Positions 37,701 to 49,300 of a stretch of 64,000 nucleotides of DNA are shown one piece after another. Each line of letters starts with the position of its first letter. Positions within the stretch are counted from its first letter, which is position 1. Source of the stretch: Clytia hemisphaerica. Taxonomy: Eukaryota; Cnidaria; Hydrozoa; Leptothecata; Clytiidae. The position numbers and the translations under genes are program-made. The notes below the pieces were generated by a model. It worked only from the letters and a program-made list of their open reading frames with translations. It ran no database searches and was not told where the DNA came from. Where the stretch lies: contig CACVBU010000682.1 of the NCBI GenBank assembly GCA_902728285.1, positions 463,970-527,969 on the forward strand, given 5' to 3'.

Positions 37701-40700
37701 ATAGCTTGGTCCAGGGATATATAAAGGTCCGTGACAACGATAATTAGTTGATAGTAAATCTCTTATATGGGATTCACTACCTACATAAGTTGCATAAAAA
37801 TTAATTTCACATGTCGCGCTATTTGTCGTGATTTTAATGGTAAGATAATATTTGAATTGTTTTTCATATCTTTTGCCCTAGGAAGCCTCAATCATTTTTG
37901 TATTTTATTCATTAGAAATGAGCACTTCCTATAGAGTTATTAATTTGTCAAACAGTTAAGCTGTGACCTGAACCAAAAGAATTAAGATTATATATTATGA
38001 ACTTAACGATAAACTTTATCTCGTCATCTTTAAAACGTAGGGGGTGGAGTGTTTTTTTTATTATTACATGAAGTCAAATGAGTAACAAATTACTCCTTAT
38101 CCGAGGGGAATTAGATAAGTTAGCCATTTTCTCTACCTGAAGTGAGTATGCAAAACATGTACTCGTAAACGTTAAGAAAGAAAAATATTCTTTTCGGTGA
38201 AGTCAGATTTGCATGATGGGTTTGATAGTGAAAGAATATTACAGAGAAAATACAAAGAAGTCAAAAACCACTCTGGTCCAAGAATACATGTTGGGCGTCA
38301 ACCAAAAGGCTCTCAAGAACAGTCAAAACATTTTCTCAAGTTTTACACTGTTAATAAAACTCCTTTTGACAAGGATTGTGATAGGCTTACAACCAAGATC
38401 CGCGATCTCAAACATAACATCATTGCTACGTAATGTTTTGCTACCAGTTGGTTACCCCGATTCGGTTTGTCCAGAATACATCGAATTCCAATTTTGGGAT
38501 ACACTACAAGAAGCGTGTGGATATTTCCGTGCCATCTTGAAGAATCAAGCCTGGCTGACCGTCTTGGGTGTTGGAGATGCACAGGCTAGTGTTGTTAGCG
38601 CTGTCACCATGACGATGATGGTCGATTATTCCGGGATGGTCAGCGGGCTGTATTTTGCAGGATCACAAAAACGGGTCAAGAAATTTGCAGCAAATCAGAA
38701 ATACTGGACTATGGTACATGAAGTTTTGATCCTGATTTCTGCCGTATTGACTCTTGTTTCTTCCGTATTTCCTAAACATCTCATTTTGATTTTGGTCATC
38801 GGGCGGGTGATTTCAACCGCCGCTGGCGTGATGAACGGAAGCTGTCAATCCAACTTGGTGACTCATATCGCAAGGAACAACAATTTTGCTGATTGCAATG
38901 CAAAAGAAGGCAACCAAAACCGAATGTTGAAGCTTCTACTCATCGGGATTGGGTACAAGTTTCTCATTTTCGTTAACAAGACTGGGGAGAGAGTCTTATT
39001 GGCTTTTATTGTTCTTTCCATGGGGAAGTTGTTTTGTAAGTACCAATCTTTGGTGACATTGAGACTAAGAACTTTGAGTGAGAATCGTTTTTTCTTCTGT
39101 ATCAGACAATGGTACAAAGGTAACATTGAGAATATGACCACAAACAAAATTTCAAGAGAAGAAAGCGTTCTACTTCCACCAAAGAGTACCATAGTCGATA
39201 CATTTGGCTGCTCTATGTCCGACTTGCACTGTTCAACAGAACATTTGGAGAACCTTGAAGAAATGCATCGAAGCTGTAAACATATTTTGATCGCAGGTGA
39301 TCAAGCAAATCAGAAAGTGAATATTCTTTTGAAAAGCGATTCCAGCGATAAAGATTACCTATGTGCATACTTACATTCTTCATTTTATCAACTAATAGCG
39401 GACGAACGTAAGTACACGGACATAGTGGAGTTGACTCGATTGTCCTTACAGAAAACAATGGCAGATCTGGACCCTTTGCTCGATCATCTTGAACAATTAG
39501 ACTGGGATATCAAGAACTTGTCTTTGTTACCCATAACAAATATTCGAGTTGATCTAACGAGTGATCATTTGAAGAATAAGTGAGTTATTAGAATAAACAT
39601 TAATCTAATTTGTCATTGTTTTGAGGTAGATTGAATTAAGGTTATGCACATTTTTATGTAATTTTTAGAAATTTTTTAAAAGCAAATATTTCAAAATATG
39701 TTACTGAGGTTAAGATGTTTATTCTACCCCGTCCAAAGAGATTGCAAACAAAAACCGACCGTAATGCAAAGGCAGAGGGTTCGGCTACGGTGCGTAATGA
39801 ATGCAGGTTCAATCCTCTGCCGGCTCATACCATAGTCTCCATAATAATTACAAAATGGAACTTCAATCAGCGCCGAAATATATTGGCAATTTTGGGTATT
39901 TTAACGTTTTTGGGCGAGAATTGCAGTACTTCCACTTTGCTTCATTTGATTTTTCGATTCAGGAGGGGTTAAGTGGCTTCCAGGCTATATTCTCAGCCTA
40001 ATATTGGAACATTTTTGAGCTTTTAGATCCTGAGATCCTGAGATCCTAAGGTCTTAAGTCTAATGTTAAAACTCAGAGTTCCAAACTGTACTTCAAAGCA
40101 CTTAAAAATCACTTGCGGTTTCAAAGTTTTGAGAAAATTCCATTTTTGTGCCAAATATTTCGGTGCTGATTGTAATTGCTTTGATTCTCAGCAGTTAAAA
40201 GAATAAATGGAACAATCCAAGAAAAGGAGTGGCGTTCACCCCAACCTTCGGGTAGACAGCTATCGAAAGAGGAGCTTTCAGGTCGCCCCCGACTGCGGTC
40301 GCAGACTTATTACTTTGGTCGGCGAAAAGTAACAGATTTAGAATTTTGGCCGGGCAAAAGCGACAAAAATGAATTTAAATGTTAAAAATTTTCCCAATCT
40401 AAGTTTCCCCTATCAGGTAGTTGAATACCGCTGAATTTTTGGAGACTAAATAAAATATTTGAATGTATTGGAGTACTCACCGAGATATCAATGTTGATAA
40501 TATCTCCCTCTTCAAGTTTACGGCTGAAAAGTAATACAAGAAAATCATATTATAAGACCGTGTCACATGTTTTGAGCAATGCATGCTGGTGAACAGATGA
40601 AGCTTTCAGTTATTGCAACGTTTTTTAGATAGGTTCTATATATGTAGTGACCCAACATCACTGAGGAATGGTGGATGGCACTAGGACAAAAGTCGGTAAA

Positions 40701-42096
40701 TAGGAAACATCATTTCACATTTAAAGACATTTCTTCTGCAGCATCATGATCAGAATAGAGTGAGTAGAATGGCTAAATCCCCATGCTCTTATTGTTCTGC
40801 AAATACACTTGCGAGTCATCATTATGGGGAAAGTGAAAGTGAAAGTAAATGCAAACAACATGGTAGCCTAGCTATGTACAAATGAGAAATATTACCAGGG
40901 ACATATATAATATGGTTCCCACTTATACCAGTATATGTATAGAAAAATGATAAGGGGTAAAGATTTCCGTATGAAAGGGCCAACAAAGTGTTACTTTTGT
41001 AATATAAGGGTAATTAATACAGAGCAGTAAACATGGGTTGGAAAAGGCAATGTATTATAAATATAAAATTTTATTATACCTGTCCGGGATACCGTGAACG
41101 ACGACGTTATTTACGGACGTGCAAATAGACTTGGGAAAGAATTGATAACGAAGGGGCGAAGGGTAAGCATCTTCTTCACAGATCAAGTGATGTGCAACGA
41201 AGTCTAAATCGTCTGTCGATACTCCTGGCTGTATTGATATATAAAAAAAGTTTAGAATTACAGTTGACGCTCTCTAATTCAAACACCTATTATTCGAATC
41301 TTTTTGTAATTCGAACTACAATCTCGGTCAAAATATATTGCAAATTTTGGTTGATTCCTTGTTTTTAGCATGACAGAATTCAGTAGAGATTTTTTACCCT
41401 GACAGCCTGTCCAACATGGTTCAAAACACGTCTTCCGACACGACAGGCTTGTTTGATTTTCGACACTAATGCTTCATTCTTGACAAAACCATTCGCCTGG
41501 TTCTTACTGCGACTTTGAAAGAGACTACTCAAGAATCCTTGAGGATGGTCAGTCTGTGCATAGTGTGGTTTAGTGATATGGATTGGAACGTCACAACTTT
41601 GTGTGATGATGTTTGTAGGGGTTTCAACTACCAAAGAAAATGCTCTTCGATTTCTTCGTTTGTTGTTGCTATGTGTACATGGTAACGCTTGCAATAAGTA
41701 CCTAGAGTGAGAACAATTTGATAAAAGTGAAGTCAATATTTTGAATAATCAAGACCTTGGGTTCAACTATAGATGTAAAGATGGAAATGTTGGTATTTTA
41801 GGACTTTTAAACATCCCTCTTTTTGTTGCCCATTAGTCCAATTCTAAGTTAAGCTCGTTACAGGTTTGATGACAATGGGCGAACAAGTGGTTGCAAGCCT
41901 TGTTTCAAGATACGAGAGTTTTAAACAGGTTCTCCAAGGTTAGCGTAGTTTTTTAATTTATAATGATAAGATGATTGGTAATAGGTAGACTGGGAACGAC
42001 TTAGAAAGATTTGAGAAGATTTGTGTTTGTGGCTTAAGAACTATCCCATTCTACTCACCTCAATTGACGTTGAGGGTTAGTCTTGCAAATGATCAT
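28753..42096 (-). CDS. METAP1D: Methionine aminopeptidase 1D, mitochondrial type
   Basis: This removes the initiator methionine from nascent organellar proteins. Nine exons join in phase to 364 codons: 42059-42096, 41398-41701, 41080-41228, 40481-40523, 33970-34133, 33504-33649, 31795-31873, 29268-29343, 28753-28848. The start MIICKTNPQRQLRYLLQA opens an arginine-rich leader suited to mitochondrial import. Catalytic blocks are VVHGIPD, DIINIDISVFLDGVHGDLSE (two metal-binding aspartates), CPHYVGHGIGEEFH (histidine), FTIEPVLCEGG and AAQFEHTI (two glutamates), so all five metal ligands are present. The CPHYVGHGIG block and the lack of an N-terminal zinc finger favour 1D over METAP1. The introns of about 6.3 kb and 2.4 kb contain the plus-strand RUSF1-like and zinc-finger genes. 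Confidence 0.95.
28917..28975 (+). repeat. Short dispersed repeat ending CGCACCCGGTA, copy 1
   Basis: About 55 bases containing AGAAAATTAGTTTTAAAGAG and CGCACCCGGTA recur at about 63588-63632 with few differences, 34 kb away in the same orientation. Lies in the last METAP1D intron. Origin not recognised. Confidence 0.6.
30392..31489 (+). CDS. Multi C2H2-finger protein with a possible Rossmann/PIN-like N-terminal domain
   Basis: A single coding exon of 365 codons, nested in a METAP1D intron on the opposite strand. CCCACAG just upstream (30376-30382) looks like a splice acceptor, so a 5' non-coding exon is possible. Residues about 25-165 alternate predicted strands and helices (IILVEWEDCGQ, VHIFVNQSK, VAVFHESLTDGKDASWTDLL, YQVTLAARDQGKY), which resembles a Rossmann-type PIN/NYN nuclease fold; this is inference. 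From residue about 168 there are six or so Cys2His2-like modules (CTECKIIF..H..H, CEFCHGKIF..H..H, CLEVPDCKERF..HH, CIACYGH..H..H), some atypical. A glutamine/serine-rich tail ends the protein. The gene is not recognised. Codon use and the polyadenylation signal at 31551 support a real gene. Confidence 0.75.
   Translation: MSCSRLRRKGSSLQQSHNNHNNYKIILVEWEDCGQQFLNGISFASKQENIQVHIFVNQSKESTTANQNIQNTRIALKNVAVFHESLTDGKDASWTDLLAYLINFYARTTFSCHHCAAMHSKPNYQVTLAARDQGKYKELNALLKSNKTETKVVDGWKTTLLDLFPHVCTECKIIFNDQRAAQLHDKEDHNYLCENMSCERSRRENGFYSHKELSKHQRRQQQCEFCHGKIFCDSAKYQEHMSKYHIFCDCSCQKYYNTLEEFIQHYGGVYPLPCLEVPDCKERFRNIDEQAFHHKSSHGSKYPYYCIACYGHQKLTCLRTSGELMKHVNDVKHKKNEFQIVMIPEESPFAHMYQQQQNSSSENST
31551..31556 (+). 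terminator. Polyadenylation signal of the zinc-finger gene
   Basis: AATAAA 62 bases after the stop codon of the plus-strand zinc-finger gene. Confidence 0.6.
32346..33022. mobile_element. Foldback element with about 300-bp arms
   Basis: The left arm 32346-32654 and right arm 32724-33022 are near-perfect reverse complements separated by about 69 bases. The ends are GTAGGGGGAATTTTG and CAAAATGCCCTCTAC. Each end abuts a TA, as in Tc1/mariner-type insertions; the longer flanks TATTTTA and TATTTTG are also similar. It has no coding capacity. It sits in a METAP1D intron and would form a long RNA hairpin when transcribed from either strand. Confidence 0.88.
34147..35085 (-). mobile_element. GGACCTACC-family repeat, copy E (CCGGAAA subtype), reverse orientation
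   Basis: On the plus strand it starts AAGTGATACTTTTATGGACC and ends CCGGGGTAGGTCCAAAAAGC. The interior has many CCGG-containing units and a GGACGGACGGACAGACGGAC tract near the end. It lies in a METAP1D intron. Its end falls only about 14 bases from the splice acceptor of exon 33970-34133, so the element must supply part of the branch-point region. Confidence 0.8.
35178..37729. mobile_element. 2.5-kb element with 25-bp perfect terminal inverted repeats carrying a minisatellite
   Basis: The 25 bases at 35178-35202 (starting GACCTTTATATATCCCTGGA) are exactly complementary to 37705-37729. Subterminal parts include AAGATGGCGG on both sides and diverged GGCCCAGC blocks. The middle is occupied by the 176-bp tandem array. 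Short open frames at the left end have no recognisable domain. Class is uncertain: a non-autonomous DNA transposon or a tandem-repeat-bearing Helitron relative. Confidence 0.7.
35735..37210 (+). repeat. Minisatellite of about 176-bp units, about 8-9 copies
   Basis: The marker CTCATGTGTAAATTTGAACA recurs near 35924, 36101, 36277, 36454, 36630, 36806 and 36982, with diverged end copies near 35748 and 37163. Periods are 176-177 bases in the middle and up to 181 at the ends. Central copies are almost identical while the edge copies diverge, as expected under unequal exchange. 176 is not a multiple of three, so the long overlapping frames within it are by-products. Confidence 0.92.
38213..39583 (+). 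CDS. RUSF1: RUS1 family protein (DUF647), intronless copy
   Basis: The family comprises conserved eukaryotic membrane-associated proteins (root UVB sensitive in plants, RUSF1 in animals) of poorly known function. The 456-codon frame carries the DUF647 signature: LLPVGYPDSVCPEY (residues 76-89), FQFWDTLQEACGYF, VLGVGDAQASVVSA, DYSGMVSGLYFAG, and NNNFADCNAKEGNQNR. Hydrophobic segments lie near residues 165-200 and 235-285. The first roughly 70 residues do not resemble the family; an overlapping frame at 38197-38433 leaves open a small frameshift near the start. It lies in a METAP1D intron on the opposite strand and has no introns, although animal RUSF1 genes are usually multi-exon, which suggests a retrocopy. 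AATAAA at 39592 follows the stop by 8 bases. Confidence 0.88.
   Translation: MMGLIVKEYYRENTKKSKTTLVQEYMLGVNQKALKNSQNIFSSFTLLIKLLLTRIVIGLQPRSAISNITSLLRNVLLPVGYPDSVCPEYIEFQFWDTLQEACGYFRAILKNQAWLTVLGVGDAQASVVSAVTMTMMVDYSGMVSGLYFAGSQKRVKKFAANQKYWTMVHEVLILISAVLTLVSSVFPKHLILILVIGRVISTAAGVMNGSCQSNLVTHIARNNNFADCNAKEGNQNRMLKLLLIGIGYKFLIFVNKTGERVLLAFIVLSMGKLFCKYQSLVTLRLRTLSENRFFFCIRQWYKGNIENMTTNKISREESVLLPPKSTIVDTFGCSMSDLHCSTEHLENLEEMHRSCKHILIAGDQANQKVNILLKSDSSDKDYLCAYLHSSFYQLIADERKYTDIVELTRLSLQKTMADLDPLLDHLEQLDWDIKNLSLLPITNIRVDLTSDHLKNK
39592..39597 (+). terminator. Polyadenylation signal of the RUSF1-like gene
   Basis: AATAAA 8 bases after the stop codon of the RUSF1-like frame. Confidence 0.5.
39963..40060 (+). 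repeat. Dispersed repeat, 'GGCTTCCAGGCTATATTCTC' family
   Basis: This matches 16256-16345 in order: GGGGTTAAGTGGCTTCCAGG, then a run containing GATCCTGAGATCC and CTAAGGTCTTAAGTC. Here the GATCCTGA block is duplicated in tandem. Similarity may extend to 39860-40160. Confidence 0.6.
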
Positions 42097-43339
<1,243 letters not shown>

Positions 43340-46300
43340 TCAATTTTTGTTTTTCTTGGAATCAACCCATTCCAGAATCTTGGCTTTCAAGTCAGGGACT
43401 AAAAAAGAAAACAAACAAAGTTAAGAAAAGTTTACAAGAACAATTTTATAAGGCTGAAAATTGAACAAGACCTAAGAACAAATTAAGAACAATCCCAAGA
43501 ACAAGCCTCGGATTTAAGAAATTACTTGATAAGAACATATTTTAACAGTAAATAAACTAAGCGATTAAGAACACCGTAAGAACATTAAAGCCTCAAAATT
43601 TCAAAAAAAATTAAGAAAGTCCTAGCCTGAGCCGAAGTTTATTGGTTCTTATAAAAAAAGCGTGTAAGTGAACTTGGAAGTTCTCCGTGTACCTTATCAA
43701 AAGTCAATATTAAAACTAGACCTGGAAAAACTTTCCAAAGTCACTATACGACCCCACATAGCTAACTCGGAATACGTGTTTTTGGGCAAAACTTTAACAA
43801 GCCCCCCAAAAGGTAAGATGAGCCGCTGGATGATACGCTCATTCTTAGGGAAATTCAAACATCTTAAAAAATCAGCCCGTTAAAGCTCTCATTCGTATAA
43901 CTTTCTCCGAACAATTTGAGAAAGCAAGATCAAAATCACCAGTATACTGAGGATTGAGGACCAATATATCAACAATTCAATTACAAGTGTTTAAATCATC
44001 CTTACCTGGTTTTAACATATCCTCGGTCAACTTTTGCCGACTGAAAGGATCGGTATTTGAATTTAGTAAATGACGGTCGATGACTGACCGATCCATAATG
44101 GTACCGCTGGGCAAAAGGACTGGATCCAACATTACTGTATCCATGAGAGGGTCTGGAAAAGAAAAGGGTGAAATAATTAGGAATAGCTACTTAAAAAAAC
44201 AATTAACGAATGTGTTACTAATCGTCTGAAAATCAAGATGACAACCACGACAACCTCGGATACCATTCAATTTAGAGGCAGGTTGTTCGTTTATTTGCGG
44301 ATATTGCAAAAGTTTCTTTCCGGGAAAGTTTCTTTCTAAGAAGCTAACAATACAAGCGGCATATAGCTTATAATAAAAATGACAATCTGACAGCATAATG
44401 TTTTCATCCAAACCTCTGTACTCATCAGGCGCATCGTCCAGATCGAGAGCCATTTTACTGTTCTCAATGTATATTTCCTCCACCATGTCTGTAAATCCTC
44501 TCAGTTGATATAACTTCATCTGATGGGTAGACAAAAACACAAAAGAAGTAAGAATTTATATAACTTCATCTGATGGGTAGACAAAAACACAAAAGAAGTA
44601 AGAATTTCTAAACTAAAACTGGAAAAACATTGAGTTGACACTAAACAGTTAGTGGACAAAGTCGATTCCAATATGCAAAAAATATCGGGCGTGCGAAGAA
44701 GGATATATAGCCTCCACAGAATATATGTATTCGAATATTGGGACACTAAAGACTAGCCAATCAAATGTCACTATTTACGTGCGTCGAATAATATTTAATA
44801 AGGGATAGGGGATAGAAAACTTAGCTCTGTATTAAGTTCTCGGCTTTAACGGAGAAGGATGAGTGGAGCAGTCCAGGAAGAATAAGAGAGTTGCTTTCGG
44901 ATCACCCCGACTGACCGAAGCAGAACCGAAGCAACACTTGAAGGCTCAAGGGATTTAATCACCTTGGTAATGGTTTCAAAACGAGGTAGTCGTTGTATTC
45001 AAACTAATCTTTGAAAACGCCTATTGCTTTTAAAACGTTGCAGCTTCATCACCATGATTCAGTCGCTCTAAAAGGTGCGCTATTCCTTGTTTAAAGGGAT
45101 TGAATACGCGACGTATTTGAAGGAATTATCACCAAAAGTTGCTCTAAATTGACACAAAAGAGATAAACCTACATCACTTTTTAACCCAGTTCTTTGTAGC
45201 AAGCTGATACAGTCATCGAACAGCTCTTTCCGGTATGAACGCTGAACAAGAATCAGAAATGAAATTAACAAGATTCTAAAACACCAATAATATAAATGTT
45301 GGTAGTCTAGGATGGTGTATATGACACGTAATATAAAATTAATAATTATTAATTGCTGAACTGCACTCAATGTAGCATAAAATGAGTAAAGTAAGAGTTT
45401 AAAGACCTTTTAAAGGCAAGAAATGATGAAGCCTCAAGATTTGCGCTGTATTAATGACGGATTATATCTAGCCCTTCCTTTGTTTTCACGTGTCATATTT
45501 TTCGAGATCTTGCGATAGATTTCACTTTCAATCCGGCGTTTGTGTGAACACAACGCGAGTCATGCGTTACGGATGAGAAATATTCAGAGTTGATCAAAAT
45601 TTCCAGGGCACAGAAGAACGAACTCACCTCATCAGAAGCCACTGCATTGGCAAAGGGTTTGGAATCGAGATGAATGTAGATGTCTGTGATCTTATCCAAC
45701 AGAATCTTCGGTTGAAAACCATATTTCTCTGGTTTCTTCACCTAACAAATAAAAAGTGAAGAGATTTGATATTTCAAACGTTTTACTACCTCCAAGAACA
45801 CATGTCTGGTACATGCTTTTTTTTATAAGAAAATAAGGCTTCGATGGCCAAAATTTTAAGAGCAAGTTAAGAACATTTTAAGGCTTTGGGGACTCAAAAA
45901 CACCCGATTTCTTAGTGAAATGGAACAAAATACTCACAAAATGGGGAAATCAAGAACATGTTTAAGAACATTTTTAGGCTTAAAAATGTTAAGAACATCC
46001 GAAGGCTTCAAAAATTTTGGATGTTCTTATAAAAAACACGTGTATCAATAAATTTACCCATATTTCCAACAAGCAATAAGTAAATTGTGTAAATTAGTTT
46101 CATTACTTTTTCACCGGCGATGAAAAACAAAATCTATTCTATCAAAACGAATTTTGTGGTTTGAAATATATATATAACCATCAATTATTTAGCTAAGTCA
46201 AATCAAAGTAATGTAAATTATTGAAAAGCTTAAAAAGGATCTTTACTTATTCGTTGAAATGGAAACTCATAATAAAAACAAGCTGGTATGATTTTTTTTG

Positions 46301-49300
46301 AATATTTTTTTTCGCCGAAATAACAGATGAGAATAGAAGTGAAAAAGATCTTCGTAAGATGGAACAGCTTCGAAGAAAAATACTGAGTTTGAAACCGAAG
46401 AGTATCGACACCACAAAATGTACTCCAAGAAAATCTTTATACGAACAAATCATAAGAACTTCACAGAAAAGACTTTCTCATCAAATCACACAATTCAATC
46501 TGGGTAACGGGCAAGTTTTTACCGATCCAATTCAGGCAGCAGAATATCTTTTGGAAAGGGAGTATGGCGAGTCTTTTCTCTTCCAACCAGACAACAATGA
46601 GGCCATCTTTATTCCACCTGAGTTCGTTTCCAACCAATATTGCAAACAATCACCGAATCTGGATGACAACATCGAAGAAAATGTCAGGAGAAGCTTACAA
46701 AATCTTCAAGAGCATTCACCAGAGGACTGGTTCACCAAAGCTTTGGTTGACTTTTTACAAACACCAATGGGCGGTGCTTTTAACGAAGAAAGGATCGATC
46801 AGAAAGCATTCGAGAACTGGATTCAAAACGTCAAAGTGAAGTATCTCGTATTTCAAGAATTGGGGAAAGAGAATGTGACCTTGCCTGAAACGACTTTGGA
46901 AAGCAATACTTTTATCAGTGACTGTGTCAAGCAAATCAAACTAACCAAGCCTGATTCCAAACTTTTGAAGGCTTTTAAAGGAAAGAAAACCAAAAGTCTG
47001 ATGAAAACACTCATTGAAGAAGATCTGCCAGACAACCCTACAATGAAATGGTTTTTCGATATCGAGTTATCAGAGAGAGGGGAATTTGTAGAACGAAAGT
47101 TATTTGAAGAACTTGTAACACTTAAGAATGACGAAGTCTTGCAAGATGTTGTTATTTTACAATCAGCGATTTTCATGACAGATGTGGGTAACAAGAAACA
47201 CCAAGAATTTGATTTCCTCATCTTCTCTTGGTCAAAAAAACTGATCATTGGAATCGAAGTGAAAACACAATTGTCTAGCAAGAGACCGTTCGAACAACTC
47301 GATAAATATCACTCAATCTTCGAAGAGAGGTTAGGTGATCAGCTTGGCAAAGGATGGACCTTTTGCCCAGCAATATACGTTGCAAAGGATAAGTTCTTGC
47401 TTCAGAATCGTCATTATATAAGCAAAGATACAAACATCAAGTTATGGTTGAAAATTATCATAGATTCATTCCCAGAAGTACTTTCACAGACACCCTCTAT
47501 ACATCCTATAGAGCAACTGAAGAAAATTCTCAAAATAATCGTTTTCACTATCTACGTGTCAAAGAAAGACCAGCAGAAACCAATCACTTCGTCGTGTTGG
47601 ATCAATTATGTAAGTGAAGTTATCGATTCGTTGTCGTCGAGTCAGAACATTATTTTCTACTCCCAAAAACAGCATCCAGTGTTGACAAGCAGTGACCCTC
47701 GATACAATAAACTGGTCATTTATGGCGGTTTTGGCACAGGGAAATCATTTCTCCTCCAAGAAAAGGCCATCATGATGAGCAAAGATGACAGATACAGAGG
47801 AAGTGTACTTTATTTGGTAGCATGGGAAGGGCTACTCTATCATGAAAGAAAAACAACACTTGAACCTTATGGAATCAAAGTAGGATATGCATTCGGGAGT
47901 CAGGTAAGTTAGTTAAAAAGTTCAAGGTTTTCTGACTGTTTCTGAATTCAGATTAGTATGGAGATAACAATTTAACAATCGCAGGGAATATCTATACTAG
48001 AAGCCTGAGTGGACTGGGTTGGAGTTTACAAGGAAAGATATATCTGAATCTATGGCATTTATAGAGCAGTGATTTCAAAATTTTAGTGTGTCATTCCTTC
48101 CTACAGTCAGCTTTAACGGCTGAAATATTTATTGTCCTGATATTATCAAAATCCTAAAGAATTAGAAGTACAACAAAATGACACGAATTAAAGTAAAAAA
48201 AAAACACTTCAAATCCCATTCTTTTGTTCCATAGAGGGAGTTTGATGAAAAACAAATGACAATGCAAAAAGCTGTTTTTCTTGACGAATGGGAAGAAAGT
48301 AGCACCTTCAAGTTATCAGTATTTCAAAATGCTGACGTATGCTGGATTGCTTTAAGTGCATTTGGTCGGGAAAGAAGGCATTTTGATGGAAACAAGTTTC
48401 AGTCTATTCAACTATCGCTGAATCTCCGGAACAGTAAAAGCATCGTCAAGACATCGCAAATTAAAGCCGAGAAAGAGTTGTGCGACTATTCAGATAGTTT
48501 GGAAGAGCCACCGACAAATTTTCCCACAGGACCACCAACAGACTATGTAGACTCTATCATAGAAGCTGTAACAAAAGCACGGAACGAAACCGACGGGGGT
48601 ATCTTAATTATAACAGATTGGGAGCTAGAATTTTCAGATATCAACGAACAATACAAGTTTTACATGAGAAATGGAGAAGACGACTTTTTAGGGGGAAGTG
48701 ACAACCCTTATGAATGGTTGAAGGACGGTAATATCCTGATAACATCACCCTCAAACGTAGAAGGTTTTGAATGGCCAACGATCATCTGGAGAGAAGAATC
48801 ATCCGGATATCTATATTCACTTGAAAAGTTTGGTTCTGGTACGATCATGAGATGCACAACACGTTTATATATCGTTGGTCAAGATGAAGAAAACACATGT
48901 AATCAGGAGCTCCCTTTCAACCAAATTTCAAAATTGTTAAGAATTTCAATTACAGATAATGAACTGATGGCTCTCTTCAAATCTTGTGCTAAGAGAATGA
49001 TTAGCGAACACCTTCGTTTCACCGAAAAACAAGAGTGGCTTCGGAAGTTTCTACCTATTATCAAGACAACTTTGATGAAATTTTCAGAATTAGGGGATGC
49101 ACCGTCTAAAGAAATCATCTTTTCTTCATTGAGTGAATTTTTGTTGCTCATGATTACAGAGCTTGTTAGGATACAGAACACTTTTGATGCTGACGAAGAA
49201 GATTTAGACTTACTCAGTTCGACTTTTCATTCGATCATACAAGAAGATTTCTGCAGTTTATCAACTTATTATAGTAATGAGAACTACGTAGCAGTAATAA

